DNA of 64,000 nucleotides, taken from NCBI RefSeq assembly GCF_001522585.2, contig NZ_CP013374.1, positions 620,001 to 684,000 of the forward strand, in the 5' to 3' direction. Positions 34,515 to 43,534 of this stretch are shown here, one piece after another; position 1 is the first letter of the stretch; every line of letters begins with the position of its first letter. Both the position numbers and the translations under genes were made by a program. Under the pieces are notes generated by a model. It saw nothing but the letters and a program-made list of their open reading frames with translations, made no database searches and was not told the origin of the DNA. Origin of the DNA: Burkholderia sp. NRF60-BP8 (lineage in GTDB: Bacteria; Pseudomonadota; Gammaproteobacteria; Burkholderiales; Burkholderiaceae).

Positions 34515-36634
34515 CCTATCCGAGCCTTCGCGACTGGCTGTTTTCGGGCAAGACGTTCGCCGCGTCGATGCTGGCGCTGTATCTCGGCCTGTATTTCCAG
34601 CTGCCGCGCCCGTATTGGGCGATGGCGAGCGTCTACATCGTGTCGAACCCGTTCGTCGGCGCGACGCGCTCGAAGGCGCTGTACCGCGCGCTCGGCACCG
34701 CGCTCGGCGCGGCCGCCGCGATCTTCTTCGTGCCGCCGTTCGTCGAGACGCCGCTCCTGTTCAGCATCATCGTCGCGACCTGGTGCGGCACGCTGCTGTA
34801 CCTCGCGATCTCCGACCGCACCGCGCGCAGCTACGTCTTCATGCTCGCCGGCTATACGATGCCGCTGATCGCGCTGCCGACCGTCACCGATCCGTCCACG
34901 GTGTTCGACGTCGCAATCGCGCGCACCGAGGAAATCGTGCTCGGCATCGTGTGCGCGAGCGTGGTCGGCAGCACGGTGTTCCCGAACCGGCTCGCGCCGA
35001 CGCTGATCGAGCGCACCGACGCATGGTTCAAGGACGCCGCGTTCTACGGCCGCGAAACGCTGTCCGGGCACCTGGCCGGCAAGGCGCTGTCCGCGTGCCG
35101 GCAGCGGCTCGCCGCGACGATCACCGGCCTCGAATTCCTGCTGAGCCAGCTGGGCTACGACCATGCGCATCCGCGTGTGCTCGCGCGCGCGCAGGCGCTC
35201 GCGGGCCGGATGCAGCTGTTCCTGCCGCTGATGTCATCGCTCGCCGATCCCTTGATCGCGCTGATGCGCGACCTGCACGTGCGCCCGCCCGCGCTCGACG
35301 CGCTGCTGGCCGACGCCGCGAAGTGGTTCGACGCGCCGCTGCCGGCCGTCAAGACCGGCTCCGACGGCGACATGGCGCACGATCCGGTCGCGGACGACCT
35401 GCGCGAGCGCATCGCCGCGCTGCAGCCGCCCGACAGCGCGCTGGCGAGCTGGGACGGCGCGCTGCTGTCGAATGCGCTGTGGCGGCTGCGCCAGGTCATC
35501 GACATCTGGCAGGACTGCCGCTCGCTGCGCGCGCTGATCGCGAACGAGTCGGGCGTGTGGCAGCCGCGCTACCGGCACTGGCGGCTCGGCGGCACCGAGC
35601 GCTTCTTCGATCGCGGGATGATGCTGTTCTCGACGCTGACCGTCGTGTTCGCGATCGTGTTCGCGTGCTGGCTGTGGATTTCGTCCGGCTGGCACGACGG
35701 CGCGGCCGCCGTCACGCTCGTGGCCGTGTCGTGCAGCTTCTTCGCCGCGCTCGACGAGCCGGCGCCGCTGGTGTTCAAGTTCTTCCTGTCGACCGCCGCG
35801 AGCGTCGTGTTCGCGGGCCTGTACCTGTTCGTCGTGCTGCCGCACGTGCACGATTTCGCGATGCTCGTGCTGATGTTCGCGGGCCCGTTCATCCTGATCG
35901 GCACGCTGCTGCCGCGCCCGCAGTTCAACATGGTGACGATGCTCGTCGCCGTGAACACGGCCACCTTCATCAGCATCCAGAGCGCGTACGAAGCCGATTT
36001 CTTCGTGTTCCTGAACAGCAACCTCGCGGGTGTCGCCGGGCTGCTGTTCGCCTACGTCTGGACGCGTGCGACGCGCCCGTTCGGCGCGGAACTCGCGGTG
36101 CGGCGCCTGCTGCGCTCGGGCTGGGAGGACGTCGCGCGCTCCGCGTCGACGCAGCCGCTCGACGATCAGCGCAACCACGCATCGCGGATGCTCGACCGCG
36201 TCACGCAACTGCTGCCGCGCCTCGGCGCGTCCGACGACCATCGCCATCCGTCTATCGAGAGCTTCCGCGACCTGCGCATCGCGTTGAATGCGCTCGACTT
36301 GCGCCGCTCGCGCCGCCGGCTGTCGGGCGACGTGCCCGACGCGATCGATCGCGTGCTGGCCGGCGTCACCGATCACTACACGCGCTGCGCGGCCGCGAAC
36401 GCGCGCCAGCCCGCGCCGCCCGCGCTGCTCGCGACGATCGACGACGCGCTGCAGCGCGTGGCCGGCCGCACCCTGCCGGGCGCCGCGCCGGCCGACGGCG
36501 CGCCCGCACCCGCGGCGCCAGCCACGCACCGCCGGCTGCGCGACACGCTGCACGCGCTCGTCGGCCTGCGCCTGTCGCTGTATCCGGCCGCGGCCGCGCA
36601 AGCGCCGCAGGCCCCGGACGGAGCGCGCGCATGA
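34511..36634 (+). CDS. FUSC-family inner-membrane transporter (AaeB/FusC-like)
   Basis: A 707-residue membrane protein with two blocks of about five or six helices (residues ~15-170 and ~380-520) separated by large cytoplasmic parts, the arrangement of aromatic-acid efflux pump AaeB and fusaric acid resistance protein C. Key segments: LYLGLYFQLPRPYWAMASVYIV near the N-terminus and a second membrane block starting LTVVFAIVFACWLW. Works with the DUF1656, HlyD and NodT-like partners encoded downstream as a tripartite exporter. Confidence 0.92.
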   Translation: MTYPSLRDWLFSGKTFAASMLALYLGLYFQLPRPYWAMASVYIVSNPFVGATRSKALYRALGTALGAAAAIFFVPPFVETPLLFSIIVATWCGTLLYLAISDRTARSYVFMLAGYTMPLIALPTVTDPSTVFDVAIARTEEIVLGIVCASVVGSTVFPNRLAPTLIERTDAWFKDAAFYGRETLSGHLAGKALSACRQRLAATITGLEFLLSQLGYDHAHPRVLARAQALAGRMQLFLPLMSSLADPLIALMRDLHVRPPALDALLADAAKWFDAPLPAVKTGSDGDMAHDPVADDLRERIAALQPPDSALASWDGALLSNALWRLRQVIDIWQDCRSLRALIANESGVWQPRYRHWRLGGTERFFDRGMMLFSTLTVVFAIVFACWLWISSGWHDGAAAVTLVAVSCSFFAALDEPAPLVFKFFLSTAASVVFAGLYLFVVLPHVHDFAMLVLMFAGPFILIGTLLPRPQFNMVTMLVAVNTATFISIQSAYEADFFVFLNSNLAGVAGLLFAYVWTRATRPFGAELAVRRLLRSGWEDVARSASTQPLDDQRNHASRMLDRVTQLLPRLGASDDHRHPSIESFRDLRIALNALDLRRSRRRLSGDVPDAIDRVLAGVTDHYTRCAAANARQPAPPALLATIDDALQRVAGRTLPGAAPADGAPAPAAPATHRRLRDTLHALVGLRLSLYPAAAAQAPQAPDGARA

Positions 36635-36668
36635 GCCGGCTTTCCACCCTGTCCTTCCGACCGCGACC

Positions 36669-36881
36669 ATGATCGGCGAAATCGATATCTTCGGCGTGTT
36701 CGTGCCGGCCCCGCTCGTACTGATGCTGATCGCTTACCTGATCAACATCGTCGTGCGCGCGGTGCTCGAGCGCGTCGGCTTCTACCGCCTCGTCTGGCAC
36801 CGTTCGATCTTCGACCTCGGCATCTACGTGTTCGTGCTGGCCGCCGTCGTGATCGTGTCCCACCAACTCGTGGCTACCTAA
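36669..36881 (+). CDS. DUF1656 small membrane protein (AaeX-like)
   Basis: A 70-residue protein with two transmembrane helices (VPAPLVLMLIAYLINIVV and GIYVFVLAAVVIVSH) and the DUF1656 opening GEIDIFGVFVPAPL. Such proteins are always found with FUSC and HlyD partners (AaeX, EmrA-like systems). Followed after one base by the GTG of the adaptor gene. Too small and plain to be a transporter by itself; probably an assembly or accessory subunit. Confidence 0.9.
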   Translation: MIGEIDIFGVFVPAPLVLMLIAYLINIVVRAVLERVGFYRLVWHRSIFDLGIYVFVLAAVVIVSHQLVAT

Positions 36882-36882
36882 C

Positions 36883-37851
36883 GTGAAAAAAACCTGGCTC
36901 TCGGCAGGGCAAGTCCTGCTCACCCTGATCGTCGTCGTCGTGGCCGGCCTCGTGCTGTGGCGCATCATCAACTACTACATGTTCTCGCCATGGACGCGCG
37001 ACGGGCACGTGCGCGCCGACGTGATCCAGGTCGCACCGGACGTGTCGGGCCTCATCACGTCGGTGCAGGTCGCCGACAACCAGGCCGTCAAGCGCGGCCA
37101 GGTGCTGTTCGTGATCGACCAGGCGCGCTACGCGCTCGCGGAGCGGCTCGCCGAAGCAACCCTCGCGCAGCGCCGCGCGACGCTCGCGCAGGCGAAGCGC
37201 GAATACGCGCGCAACCTGCAGCTCGGCAACCTGGTCGCGAGCGAACAGGTCGAGGAAAGCCGCACGCGGGTCGAGCAAGGCGAGGCCAGCGTCGCCGATG
37301 CGCAGGTGTCGCTCGACACCGCGAAGCTGAACCTGCAGCGCACGACGATCGTCAGTCCCGTGGACGGCTACCTGAACGACCGCGCCCCCCGCGTCGGCGA
37401 ATACGTGCCGGCCGGCCGCGCGGTGCTGTCGGTCGTCGACCGCAACTCGTTCCGCGTCGACGGCTACTTCGAGGAAACCAAGCTGCGCGGCATTCATATC
37501 GGCCAGCCGGTCGACATCATCGTGATGGGCGAGCCGCATGCGCTGCGCGGTCACGTGCAGAGCATCGTCGCCGCGATCGAGGATCGCGACCGCACGCAAG
37601 GCGCGAACCTGCTGCCGAACGTGAATCCGGCGTTCAGTTGGGTGCGGCTCGCGCAGCGCGTGCCGGTGCGGGTCGTACTCGACGAGGTGCCGGACGATTT
37701 CCGGATGATCGCGGGCCGCACCGCGACCGTGTCGATGCGCGGCGCCGAAGCGCGCCGCGACGACAACGCGAAACCGGTTGCCGCCAGCGCCGCGGGTGCG
37801 TCCTCGACCGCATCCGGTACGGCCGCGAGCGCCGTGGGAGCATCGCAATGA
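36883..37851 (+). CDS. HlyD/EmrA-type periplasmic adaptor (AaeA-like), GTG start
   Basis: A 322-residue membrane-fusion protein: N-terminal anchor helix (VLLTLIVVVVAGLVLWRI), biotinyl-lipoyl half-motifs (VAPDVSGLITSVQVADNQAVKRGQ and TTIVSPVDGYLNDRAPRVGEYV), a coiled-coil hairpin between them and a beta-barrel domain. It begins with GTG one base after the DUF1656 stop. Ala/Ser-rich tail. Joins the FUSC pump to the outer-membrane channel. Confidence 0.92.
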   Translation: MKKTWLSAGQVLLTLIVVVVAGLVLWRIINYYMFSPWTRDGHVRADVIQVAPDVSGLITSVQVADNQAVKRGQVLFVIDQARYALAERLAEATLAQRRATLAQAKREYARNLQLGNLVASEQVEESRTRVEQGEASVADAQVSLDTAKLNLQRTTIVSPVDGYLNDRAPRVGEYVPAGRAVLSVVDRNSFRVDGYFEETKLRGIHIGQPVDIIVMGEPHALRGHVQSIVAAIEDRDRTQGANLLPNVNPAFSWVRLAQRVPVRVVLDEVPDDFRMIAGRTATVSMRGAEARRDDNAKPVAASAAGASSTASGTAASAVGASQ

Positions 37852-39359
37852 AGCGGCACCGTCTGCGCGTCGCGGCGACGCTCGCCCCGCTTGCGCTCGC
37901 ACTCGGCGCGTGCAAGTCGGTCGGCCCCGACTACAAGCTGCCGCAACAGGCGTACGTCAATGCGCCGCTCGCGAACCATGCGCTCGACGACGCGAACGGT
38001 GCGCTGGTGTCGCGCGACGCGGTGCCCGGCAACTGGTGGCAACTGTACGACGACCCGGTACTCGACGGGCTCGTGCGCGATGCGTTGAAATCGAACACCG
38101 ACCTGCGCGTCGCCGCGGCGAACCTCGCCCGCTCGCGCGCGGCGTTGGTGGTCGCCAACGAACAGGGCGGCTTCTCGGGCCGCGCGGAAGCGGCCGTGCA
38201 GCGTGCGCAGGAATCGGCCGAGCAATACCTGCTCGAAAACAAGCTGCCGGTCGTCAACGAAGGCGCGGTCGGCATCAACGTGTCGTACGAACTCGACCTG
38301 TTCGGCAAGCTGCGGCGCGGCGTCGAAGCCGCACGCGCGGACAGCGAGGCCGTCAAGGCGGCCGGCGACCTGGCGCGCATCACGGTCGTCGCCGACGTCG
38401 TGCGCGCGTACGTCGAGGGATGCTCGGCCGGCGACGAACTCGCGATCGCGAAGCAGTCGCTCGCGCTGCAGAAACAACGCGTCGCGCTGTCGCAGCGACT
38501 GCGCGACGCCGGGCGCGGCAACCAGACCGACGTGACGCGCGGCGTGACGCAGGTGCACACGCTCTCCGCCGACATTCCGCGCTTCGAAGGCCGCCGCAAG
38601 ATCGCGCAGTACCAGCTCGCCGCGCTGCTCGCGCGCGCGCCGGCCGACCTGCCGAAAGCCGCCGCCGAATGCGAACGCCTGCCGAAGCTGCGTCAGCCGA
38701 TTCCGATCGGCGACGGCGCCGCGCTGCTGCGCCGCCGTCCCGACGTACGCGAGGCCGAGCGGCAGCTCGCAGCCGCGACCGCGCGGATCGGCGTGGCGAC
38801 CGCCGCGCTGTACCCGTCGGTCAGCATCGGTGCGTCGGCCGGCTCGGTCGGCGTCGCCGCCGATCTGTTTTCGTCCACCACGAATCGGTGGTCGTTCGGC
38901 CCGCTGATCAGTTGGTCGTTCCCCGTCAACGGCCAGCGTGCGCGCGTGCGCGAAGCCGAGGCCGCGACGGGCGGCGCACTCGCGCACTTCGACGGCGTCG
39001 TGCTGAATGCGCTGCGCGAAACGCAGTCGAGCCTCGCGACCTATGCGGCCGACGTGCAGCGCGCGGATGCGCTGCGCACCGCCTACGAATCGGCCCGCAA
39101 TTCCGCTGCCGAAACGCATCGCCTCTATGCGGCTGGCCGCGAATCGTTCCTCTCCGATCTCGACGCGACACGCACGCTGACGAGCGTGCAAGCGCAGGTC
39201 GCGGCGGCCGAAGGCCAGGTCGCGGCCGACCAGGTGCGGCTCTTCCTCGCACTCGGCGGCGGTTGGGACAGCGATGACGCAACGGCCGCAGCGGACGCCG
39301 GCGCCGCCGCCGCCGCCGCCGCCGCCGCGGCACCCGCGACCGGCGCGTCGGCGCCGTAG
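37848..39359 (+). CDS. NodT-family outer-membrane efflux lipoprotein
   Basis: A 503-residue TolC-like channel. Lipoprotein signal with lipobox LGAC (Cys ~21), the family opening VGPDYKLPQ, two OEP repeats of long coiled helices, and the beta-strand segments around LDLFGKLRRGVEAARAD. Start overlaps the adaptor stop by four bases. The C-terminal tail is a pure alanine run from a GCC repeat (about 39299-39335), likely variable in length between strains. Confidence 0.92.
   Translation: MKRHRLRVAATLAPLALALGACKSVGPDYKLPQQAYVNAPLANHALDDANGALVSRDAVPGNWWQLYDDPVLDGLVRDALKSNTDLRVAAANLARSRAALVVANEQGGFSGRAEAAVQRAQESAEQYLLENKLPVVNEGAVGINVSYELDLFGKLRRGVEAARADSEAVKAAGDLARITVVADVVRAYVEGCSAGDELAIAKQSLALQKQRVALSQRLRDAGRGNQTDVTRGVTQVHTLSADIPRFEGRRKIAQYQLAALLARAPADLPKAAAECERLPKLRQPIPIGDGAALLRRRPDVREAERQLAAATARIGVATAALYPSVSIGASAGSVGVAADLFSSTTNRWSFGPLISWSFPVNGQRARVREAEAATGGALAHFDGVVLNALRETQSSLATYAADVQRADALRTAYESARNSAAETHRLYAAGRESFLSDLDATRTLTSVQAQVAAAEGQVAADQVRLFLALGGGWDSDDATAAADAGAAAAAAAAAAPATGASAP
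39299..39335 (+). repeat. GCC trinucleotide repeat in the NodT gene
   Basis: A run of GCC codons near the 3' end gives an alanine run in the last 25 residues of the outer-membrane channel. Slippage would change length in steps of one residue without breaking the frame. Confidence 0.6.
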
Positions 39360-39542
39360 CATCATCGCCGTCGGCACGAAACGCATGCATGCGTGCAACG
39401 TGCCGTGACGGTGGGGGTTCCTGATTCGCGCGATAACAGCCGCGACGCGCTGCGCTCCCGCTTTGACGGTACACTGGCCGATGCATTTCCATTCATCTGC
39501 CACGCGGCCGCCCCGGCCGCGGCATCCACCCGGAGAGTCATC

Positions 39543-39968
39543 ATGCGAACCAGCGCCCGCAACCAGTTCGCCGGCCAGATCGGCGCCGTCAAACCCGGTG
39601 CCGTCAACGACGAAGTCACGCTGCGCACGCAGGACGGCCTCGAGATCGTCGCCGTGATCACCCACGGCAGCGCCGCGTCGCTGGGCCTCGCGGCCGGCAC
39701 GAAGGCGTTCGCGCTCGTCAAGGCGTCGTCGGTGATCGTGATGGTCGACGTCGACAGCAGCAAGGTGTCGGCCCGCAACTGCGTCGCGGGCACCGTCGCG
39801 TCGGTCGCGAAGGGCGCGGTCAATTCGGAAGTCGTGATCAAGTCCGCAGGCGGTGCGGAGATCGTCGCGATCGTCACCAACGACAGCGTCGATCGTCTCG
39901 GCCTCGCGAGCGGCACCGCCGCATCGGCGGTCTTCAAGGCATCGAGCGTGATCGTCGGCGTCGAATGA
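39543..39968 (+). CDS. Mop-type molybdate-binding protein with two TOBE domains
   Basis: A 141-residue cytoplasmic protein made of two tandem Mop/TOBE repeats (residues ~3-68 and ~74-141), each with the pattern ARNxxxGxVxxVxxGAVNxEV and ending KASSVIVxV(D/E). The same layout as ModG/MopII di-domain proteins, which store or buffer molybdate as oligomers. It lies 75 bases upstream of a NifQ-like gene, in the same direction, suggesting a molybdenum-handling pair. Confidence 0.92.
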   Translation: MRTSARNQFAGQIGAVKPGAVNDEVTLRTQDGLEIVAVITHGSAASLGLAAGTKAFALVKASSVIVMVDVDSSKVSARNCVAGTVASVAKGAVNSEVVIKSAGGAEIVAIVTNDSVDRLGLASGTAASAVFKASSVIVGVE

Positions 39969-40043
39969 TCGCGTGACGAACGCGATGGCGAATCATCGTG
40001 CGCCGCGTAGAAGTGCTAACGGACTCTTGCCCGGAGACTGACG

Positions 40044-40631
40044 ATGACCGCTTCGGCCGATCGCATGCATGAACGGGTGTTGCAGTCGTTGCAATCGGCA
40101 GCGACCAACGTCGATGTGCCCGACGCGCAGTTGTTCGGTGCACTCGTCGCGGCACGCGCGGGTCGCAACGAACTCTCGCTGCTGGGCTTGTCCGCCGGCC
40201 AGTTCGCCGGCCTGCTGGCCCGGCAGTTTCCGCATCTGCGATCGATCGATACCGCCGCGCTCGCGCCGACGGTCGCGCCGCCACTGTTGCCGGACGCCCA
40301 CTCGGCATTCGTCGCGACGCTGCACGCACGGCTGATGGCCGACGCGAATCCTGCCGTCGCCCGCGACGATGCCGACTGCCTCGCGTCGATCGTCGCGCAT
40401 GCATGCCTGCGCCCCGATCATTTGTGGCGCGACCTCGGGCTCGATGGGCGCGATGCCGTATCCGCGATGCTCGAGCGCTTTTTCCCGGCGCTCGCCGCGC
40501 GCAACGTCGCTCATCTGCGCTGGAAGAAGTTCCTTGCGCAGGAAGTGGCCGCGTCGCTCGGCGTGCCGCCCGGGCCCGCACCCGGATGCCCGGGTTGCGA
40601 GGATTTCGGTTTCTGTTTTCGTCGAGCGTGA
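40044..40631 (+). CDS. nifQ: NifQ-like molybdenum-cofactor protein
   Basis: A 195-residue protein with the NifQ landmarks HLWRDLGL (near residue 132), RWKKFLAQEV and a C-terminal Cys motif GCPGCEDFGFC (Cx2Cx5C). In diazotrophs NifQ passes molybdenum to FeMo-cofactor assembly through an Fe-S cluster bound by Cx4Cx2Cx5C; here the first of the four cysteines is not at the expected place. No other nif genes are visible in the window. With the Mop protein upstream it may serve general molybdenum storage or delivery. Confidence 0.85.
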   Translation: MTASADRMHERVLQSLQSAATNVDVPDAQLFGALVAARAGRNELSLLGLSAGQFAGLLARQFPHLRSIDTAALAPTVAPPLLPDAHSAFVATLHARLMADANPAVARDDADCLASIVAHACLRPDHLWRDLGLDGRDAVSAMLERFFPALAARNVAHLRWKKFLAQEVAASLGVPPGPAPGCPGCEDFGFCFRRA

Positions 40632-40973
40632 TGGTCGTCGCGGCGACGTGCGTGCCGATGTCTGTTGCGTCGCATCGTCAGCCGGGACCCGTCGTGATGC
40701 GACTTCGACGCCACATTGCGCTTTCGCGAACCCGCAGACCGCCGATATTCGCGCAACGACGACCGGATGTTCGTCAAACGCGCAGACCGGTTGTCGGAGT
40801 TGGTCCCGCACCTCCAACGCGATCCGGCGACGAGCGGCGTCCAGTGCACGAAGCCCGCATCTGCCTCGACGACGTGACGGCAATCCGCATGCCGGGACCG
40901 ACGTTCGGCTGTGTGCGTTCCCATGAATGGTCACCTTGAAATGCGCAGCGTCCATCGCTGACGACACAGTCAG
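40632..40973. other. 342-base region without a supported gene
   Basis: Sequence after nifQ is open in several frames but shows no domain. It has lower coding bias than its neighbours and leads into the EamA relic. I see no repeat or terminator that I trust. Confidence 0.35.
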
Positions 40974-41276
40974 TTGTCGATGCCGGTGATGAATGTCAGG
41001 AAAATGCGCGTGGCTGTGCGTGATCGGCAGATGCACGTGCGAATGCGAGTGCGGTTCATCGCCGTCATACGGAAAGTCGCGTGCGTGCTGATGAGGGTCG
41101 TCGTGCCGATGCCGATGCTCGAGCCGCTCGTGCGCATGCGTGTGTTCGTGCCGTTCGCGCACATGCAGCCAGATACCGAGCGCCATCAGCGCGGCCGCGA
41201 TCCAGCACGTCGCGGGTAGCAGCGCGGGCAAGGTCAGCAGCGACAGCACGACCCCGAACAACGGGGCGACGTGCCG
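40974..41276 (-). pseudogene. 3' relic of an EamA/DMT transporter with His-rich tail
   Basis: The minus strand encodes RHVAPLFGVVLSLLTLPALL and then ALMALGIWLHVRERHEH, the last helix of an EamA transporter, followed by a very His-rich tail (HTHAHERLEHRHRHDD..., HSHSHVHLPITHSHAHFPD). Upstream of Arg-His the homology stops abruptly and an in-frame stop occurs within seven codons, so all earlier helices are missing. The normal end after HHRHRH seems lost and the frame runs on. Codon use is otherwise native. Likely a deletion or rearrangement remnant. Confidence 0.65.
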
Positions 41277-41427
41277 AATAATTAGCGATGCATATTATTT
41301 CGCAATCTAAACGTCGCGCGCACCAACGTCGATCGATGAACGTCAGTCGTCCGGTTGCGTTGTCTGTTCGACGAGGGAGGTAAGGGAGATGAGGTACCGG
41401 CAGGTTTTACGGCGGAGGAGGCAGTCC

Positions 41428-41453
41428 CGACCTGCCTCTGTCGAGGCAGGTCG
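41428..41453 (-). terminator. hairpin after the proQ-like gene
   Basis: An 11-bp perfect stem CGACCTGCCTC / GAGGCAGGTCG with loop tgtc lies 70 bases beyond the stop codon of the minus-strand ProQ/FinO gene. No long T run. Confidence 0.6.
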
Positions 41454-41525
41454 GTCTGTCGTGTCATGCACTGCATGCGACTTGCATGCGGGGAAGCACC
41501 GTAGGGTCGACGCGCGTCGTGCGAA

Positions 41526-42197
41526 TTACTCGTTGCCGGCCGCTTGTTGTTCGACCTGCGGCGCGGCGTCGGCCTGGACCTTCGCTTCAGCTTCGGCTGG
41601 CGCCGATTGCGGCGCGGCAGCGGCCTCGGCCTGCTGCTCGGCCTTCGGCTGCTGCGGCGCCCCCTTGGCCGATTGTGCCGCGCCCTTGCCGGGGCGACGC
41701 GCCTTCAGGCGGCGCGCACGCGCCGCGTCGTCGTGCGTCACGCGTCCGGCTTCGTTGCCCTGCAGGTCGACGCGCACCGCGTCTTCGACGAGGCAGGACC
41801 AGTAGCGGTTGCCGCGGCACCACGTCGACATTGCTTCGCGCAGTTCGGCTTCGTTGAGGCCGACCGCCTGCGCTTCGCGTGCGAGATCGTCCCAGATGCC
41901 GACCTTGAGCGGCACTTTGGGGGCCGGATTCTTCGGGAACGCGCGCGGAAACTTCCGCTGCAGTTTGCCGATTGCGACGATGACCGGATCGACCGGCGCC
42001 GACGGCTTCGCCGAAGCAGGCTTCGCCCGGTGCTGCGCCTTCGCGCCGGCAGCCGGCTTGGCGCCGCGGGACGGCTGGTCGCCGGATTTCGGCTTCGCGC
42101 CGGCGTCCGTCGGCGCAGCCGGCCGCTTCGCGTTGCGCTCCTGCTTGGCCTTCGCCGCGAGCTGCGCCCGCAATTCGGCAAGTTGTTCAAAACCCAT
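41526..42197 (-). CDS. ProQ/FinO-family RNA chaperone
   Basis: A 223-residue RNA-binding protein. A low-complexity basic N-terminus (Lys/Ala/Pro-rich, residues 10-70) precedes the ProQ/FinO domain (residues ~72-150: LQRKFPRAFPKNPAPKVPLK, GLNEAELREAMSTWCRGNRY), then a long Ala/Gln/Glu-rich tail. FinO-type proteins bind sRNA terminator hairpins; on plasmids they control transfer and copy number, so a copy 6.6 kb from parA is notable. It may equally be a general sRNA chaperone. Confidence 0.9.
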   Translation of the reverse strand: MGFEQLAELRAQLAAKAKQERNAKRPAAPTDAGAKPKSGDQPSRGAKPAAGAKAQHRAKPASAKPSAPVDPVIVAIGKLQRKFPRAFPKNPAPKVPLKVGIWDDLAREAQAVGLNEAELREAMSTWCRGNRYWSCLVEDAVRVDLQGNEAGRVTHDDAARARRLKARRPGKGAAQSAKGAPQQPKAEQQAEAAAAPQSAPAEAEAKVQADAAPQVEQQAAGNE

Positions 42198-42841
42198 AAA
42201 TTCAATCCACCAGGAATATAAGGTGTGGTTCGCGCGGCCGTGCCGTGGGGCACGAAAGCGTCGCCGCCATGCGTGCGGCCGGCCTGCCGCCGGTGCGGAA
42301 TACTACGGGGCCGCATCGTGCACGCCACTCTGTTTTCAGGCACCCGGCCTCGATGCCGGACAAGACAGGATTGGAAGTATACCGGTACGCGGGACGGCCG
42401 GTTGACTCGCCGGTCTGCATTTACCCGATCCGCGACGCCGAAAATGCGTCCGCGCGGTCGTGTTGCGCATTATATGGATACGTTTCCGGATGTCACGCCA
42501 TTCGCGGCCGCTACCGGAAATGGGGCTGTGTGCGCACCCGGTCCGCAATCTTCCGCACGGCTACCGACGAACAGTGTCGTGCCGCATCCGCGACGTGTTG
42601 CGTGGCCCCCGACGTCGCGCAACACGCCCGCCCGACCGTCGTTTGCGCCGGCATCGGTTCCCGACTCGTTGCGTCCGCATCGATCTCGCCGCGGACGAAG
42701 ATATCCGAAAGTGCGTAGTATGGCCGAATCGAGTTCGTTGGCAGCATGTCCCCGCAGCTTTTCGCCGCGCGCCCGATCGGCCGTCCGTGCGCGATCCCGT
42801 TGCCTGCGAAAAGACCCGGTTACTCACGATGGAGCGGATGC
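42198..42841. other. 644-base region without a supported gene
   Basis: Interval between the divergent proQ-like and DUF2889 genes. It must carry both promoters. Short dyads such as GTACCGGTATAC near 42380 are visible, but no gene, repeat family or RNA that I recognise. Confidence 0.35.
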
Positions 42842-43426
42842 ATGGTTTACCAAGACGACACCCCGCACGACGACGTCACGCGCGAGGAGATTCACCATCG
42901 GCAGATCGACATGCGCGGCTATCGACGCAGCGATGGCCTGTTCGAAGTGACGGCCTGCCTCGCGGACCGCAAGACCAGCGATTTCACGCCACCCGGCGGC
43001 ACGCGGACGGTCGCCGCGCTGACGCCGCTCCACGATCTCGGCGTGACACTGGTCTTCGACATCGACATGGTCGTGCGCGCCGTATCCACGTTCATCCGTT
43101 CGCATCCGTATGCGCAGTGTCCGGGCGGCGGCGACTCGCTGCAGGCGCTCGTCGGATTGAACATCGGCGCCGGCTGGAACAGCGAGGTTCGCAAACGCCT
43201 GCCGTCCTGCGATACGTGCACGCACCTGAAGGAATTGCTCGGCCCGATCGCCACGACGGCCTATCAAACGATGGTCGGCATGCGGCGATCGTCGCTCGAT
43301 TACCGCGACGGCGACGGCAAGCCGCTCAAGATCGACAGTTGCTACGCATACGGCGCATCGCGCGATCTCGTGAAGCGTCTTTGGCCCGAATATCACCAGC
43401 CTCCGGCGACGGCAAAGAGCAGCTAG
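42842..43426 (+). CDS. DUF2889 family protein
   Basis: A 194-residue protein of DUF2889: VTREEIHHRQIDMRGYRRSD at the N-terminus, DGLFEVTACLADRKTSDF, and the Cys-bearing segment LPSCDTCTHLKELLGPIATTAY, which could bind metal. Function of the family is unknown. The ATG is supported by GGAG about nine bases upstream. No partner gene follows in the same direction. Confidence 0.85.
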   Translation: MVYQDDTPHDDVTREEIHHRQIDMRGYRRSDGLFEVTACLADRKTSDFTPPGGTRTVAALTPLHDLGVTLVFDIDMVVRAVSTFIRSHPYAQCPGGGDSLQALVGLNIGAGWNSEVRKRLPSCDTCTHLKELLGPIATTAYQTMVGMRRSSLDYRDGDGKPLKIDSCYAYGASRDLVKRLWPEYHQPPATAKSS

Positions 43427-43534
43427 CGCGCCGGCATTCGGCCGGTTCGGCGTTTGCGGAATGAATGGCATCGAGCGAACGGCCGCAGAGTTTGGCTTCG
43501 TCGATTCGGCGCAGCGGCGCCGCCGCAGCCGTCA

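Noticed and set aside
40044..40631. Evidence for a nitrogen-fixation island
   Set aside because: Only NifQ-like and Mop proteins are present; no nifHDK, nifENB or NifA is seen, so diazotrophy is not supported.
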